Shown here: piece after piece, positions 30,313 to 30,393 of the stretch
How positions within the stretch are numbered: the stretch's first letter is position 1
How the letters are laid out: every line of letters begins with the position of its first letter
Source: Limousia pullorum
GTDB taxonomy: Bacteria; Bacillota; Clostridia; Oscillospirales; Acutalibacteraceae
Assembly: GCA_018714545.1 (NCBI GenBank)
Contig: DVNG01000085.1
Location: forward strand, 1 to 30,393
DNA: 30,393 nt
Direction of reading: 5' to 3'
Program-made: the position numbers and the translations under genes
Notes under the pieces: generated by a model
What the model saw: only the letters and a program-made list of their open reading frames with translations
Databases searched by the model: none
What the model was told of the DNA's origin: nothing

Positions 30313-30393
30313 ATGGGAAAGAAAGGACAAAAACAAAAGAAATATAGTGCAGAATTCAAAATATCTGTTATACTGGATATGCGGGAACATCAT
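30313..30393 (+). CDS. Partial IS3-family transposase OrfA
   Basis: 27 codons are present before the window edge. The product opens MGKKGQKQKKYSAEFK and continues ISVILDMREHH, matching the basic N-terminus and first helix of the helix-turn-helix OrfA of IS3 elements (YSAEFK is a typical block). GGAGG lies 12 bases before ATG 30313, a long spacing. OrfB is expected downstream by frameshift but is not in view. Confidence 0.85.
   Translation, partial: MGKKGQKQKKYSAEFKISVILDMREHH

Larger units (their letters stand above)
30266..30393 (+). mobile_element. Left end of an IS3-family (IS150-like) insertion sequence
   Basis: The end begins about TGATATGCACCCC and continues AAAAGTTAGACA, close to the terminal repeat of IS150-type members as I remember it. 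A transposase OrfA starts at 30313. The other end and any target duplication lie outside the window. The insertion is intergenic, just after the nuclease gene. Confidence 0.85.

Overview
The window looks like a chromosomal segment of a low-GC Gram-positive anaerobe, most likely a gut or rumen Clostridia (Oscillospiraceae/Ruminococcaceae-like). The reasons are AT-rich intergenic DNA, strong AGGAGG ribosome sites, consensus sigma-A promoters, a two-iron superoxide reductase, CdaA/CdaR, a clostridial-type PyrE, a DUF3343/cysteine desulfurase pair, and a secreted CAP protein ending in a type I dockerin (cellulosome-type module). The species cannot be named from sequence alone. No rRNA, tRNA or CRISPR array was seen.

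Layout. 1-1920: a truncated DUF3267-type membrane zincin and a TIM-barrel protein (minus), divergent from superoxide reductase dfx (plus), with a perfect 18-bp palindrome between them. 1927-2176 and 4968-5160: two copies of an intergenic repeat family, each a shared hairpin-rich head followed by a short tandem array. Between them lies a minus-strand YtrA-type operon: GntR regulator, ABC ATPase, two duplicated ABC-2 permeases and a probable 26-residue membrane peptide. 5300-9685 (minus): radC, pyrE, an SCP2-domain protein, and cdaA-cdaR for c-di-AMP synthesis. 9864-11221 (minus): a DUF3343 protein and an EGID-type cysteine desulfurase.

11397-16655 (plus): Fic protein, low-molecular-weight phosphatase and treR, then the trehalose genes treP (PTS EIIBC) and treC (phosphotrehalase) behind a promoter with three phased TreR-like sites. 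16784-21749 (minus): a five-gene operon of two near-duplicate lipoproteins, two ABC-2 membrane proteins and an ATPase; its function is unknown to me, and it is the best candidate in the window for an undescribed system. 22073-23398 (plus): an SNF-family sodium symporter. 23455-25677 (minus): the CAP/Big2/dockerin protein. 25812-28215 (minus): a polar amino acid ABC importer. 28392-29153 (minus): a DltE-like SDR. 29290-30235 (plus): a DUF3784 membrane protein and a membrane-anchored thermonuclease-like protein. The window ends in the left end of an IS3-family element.

How the genes work together. Trehalose is imported and phosphorylated by TreP, hydrolysed by TreC, and the pathway is repressed by TreR. 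CdaA makes c-di-AMP under CdaR control. The amino acid importer has a binding protein separated from its permease and ATPase by an intrinsic terminator, which would set unequal expression. Most other neighbours appear to be independent units separated by recognisable hairpin terminators.
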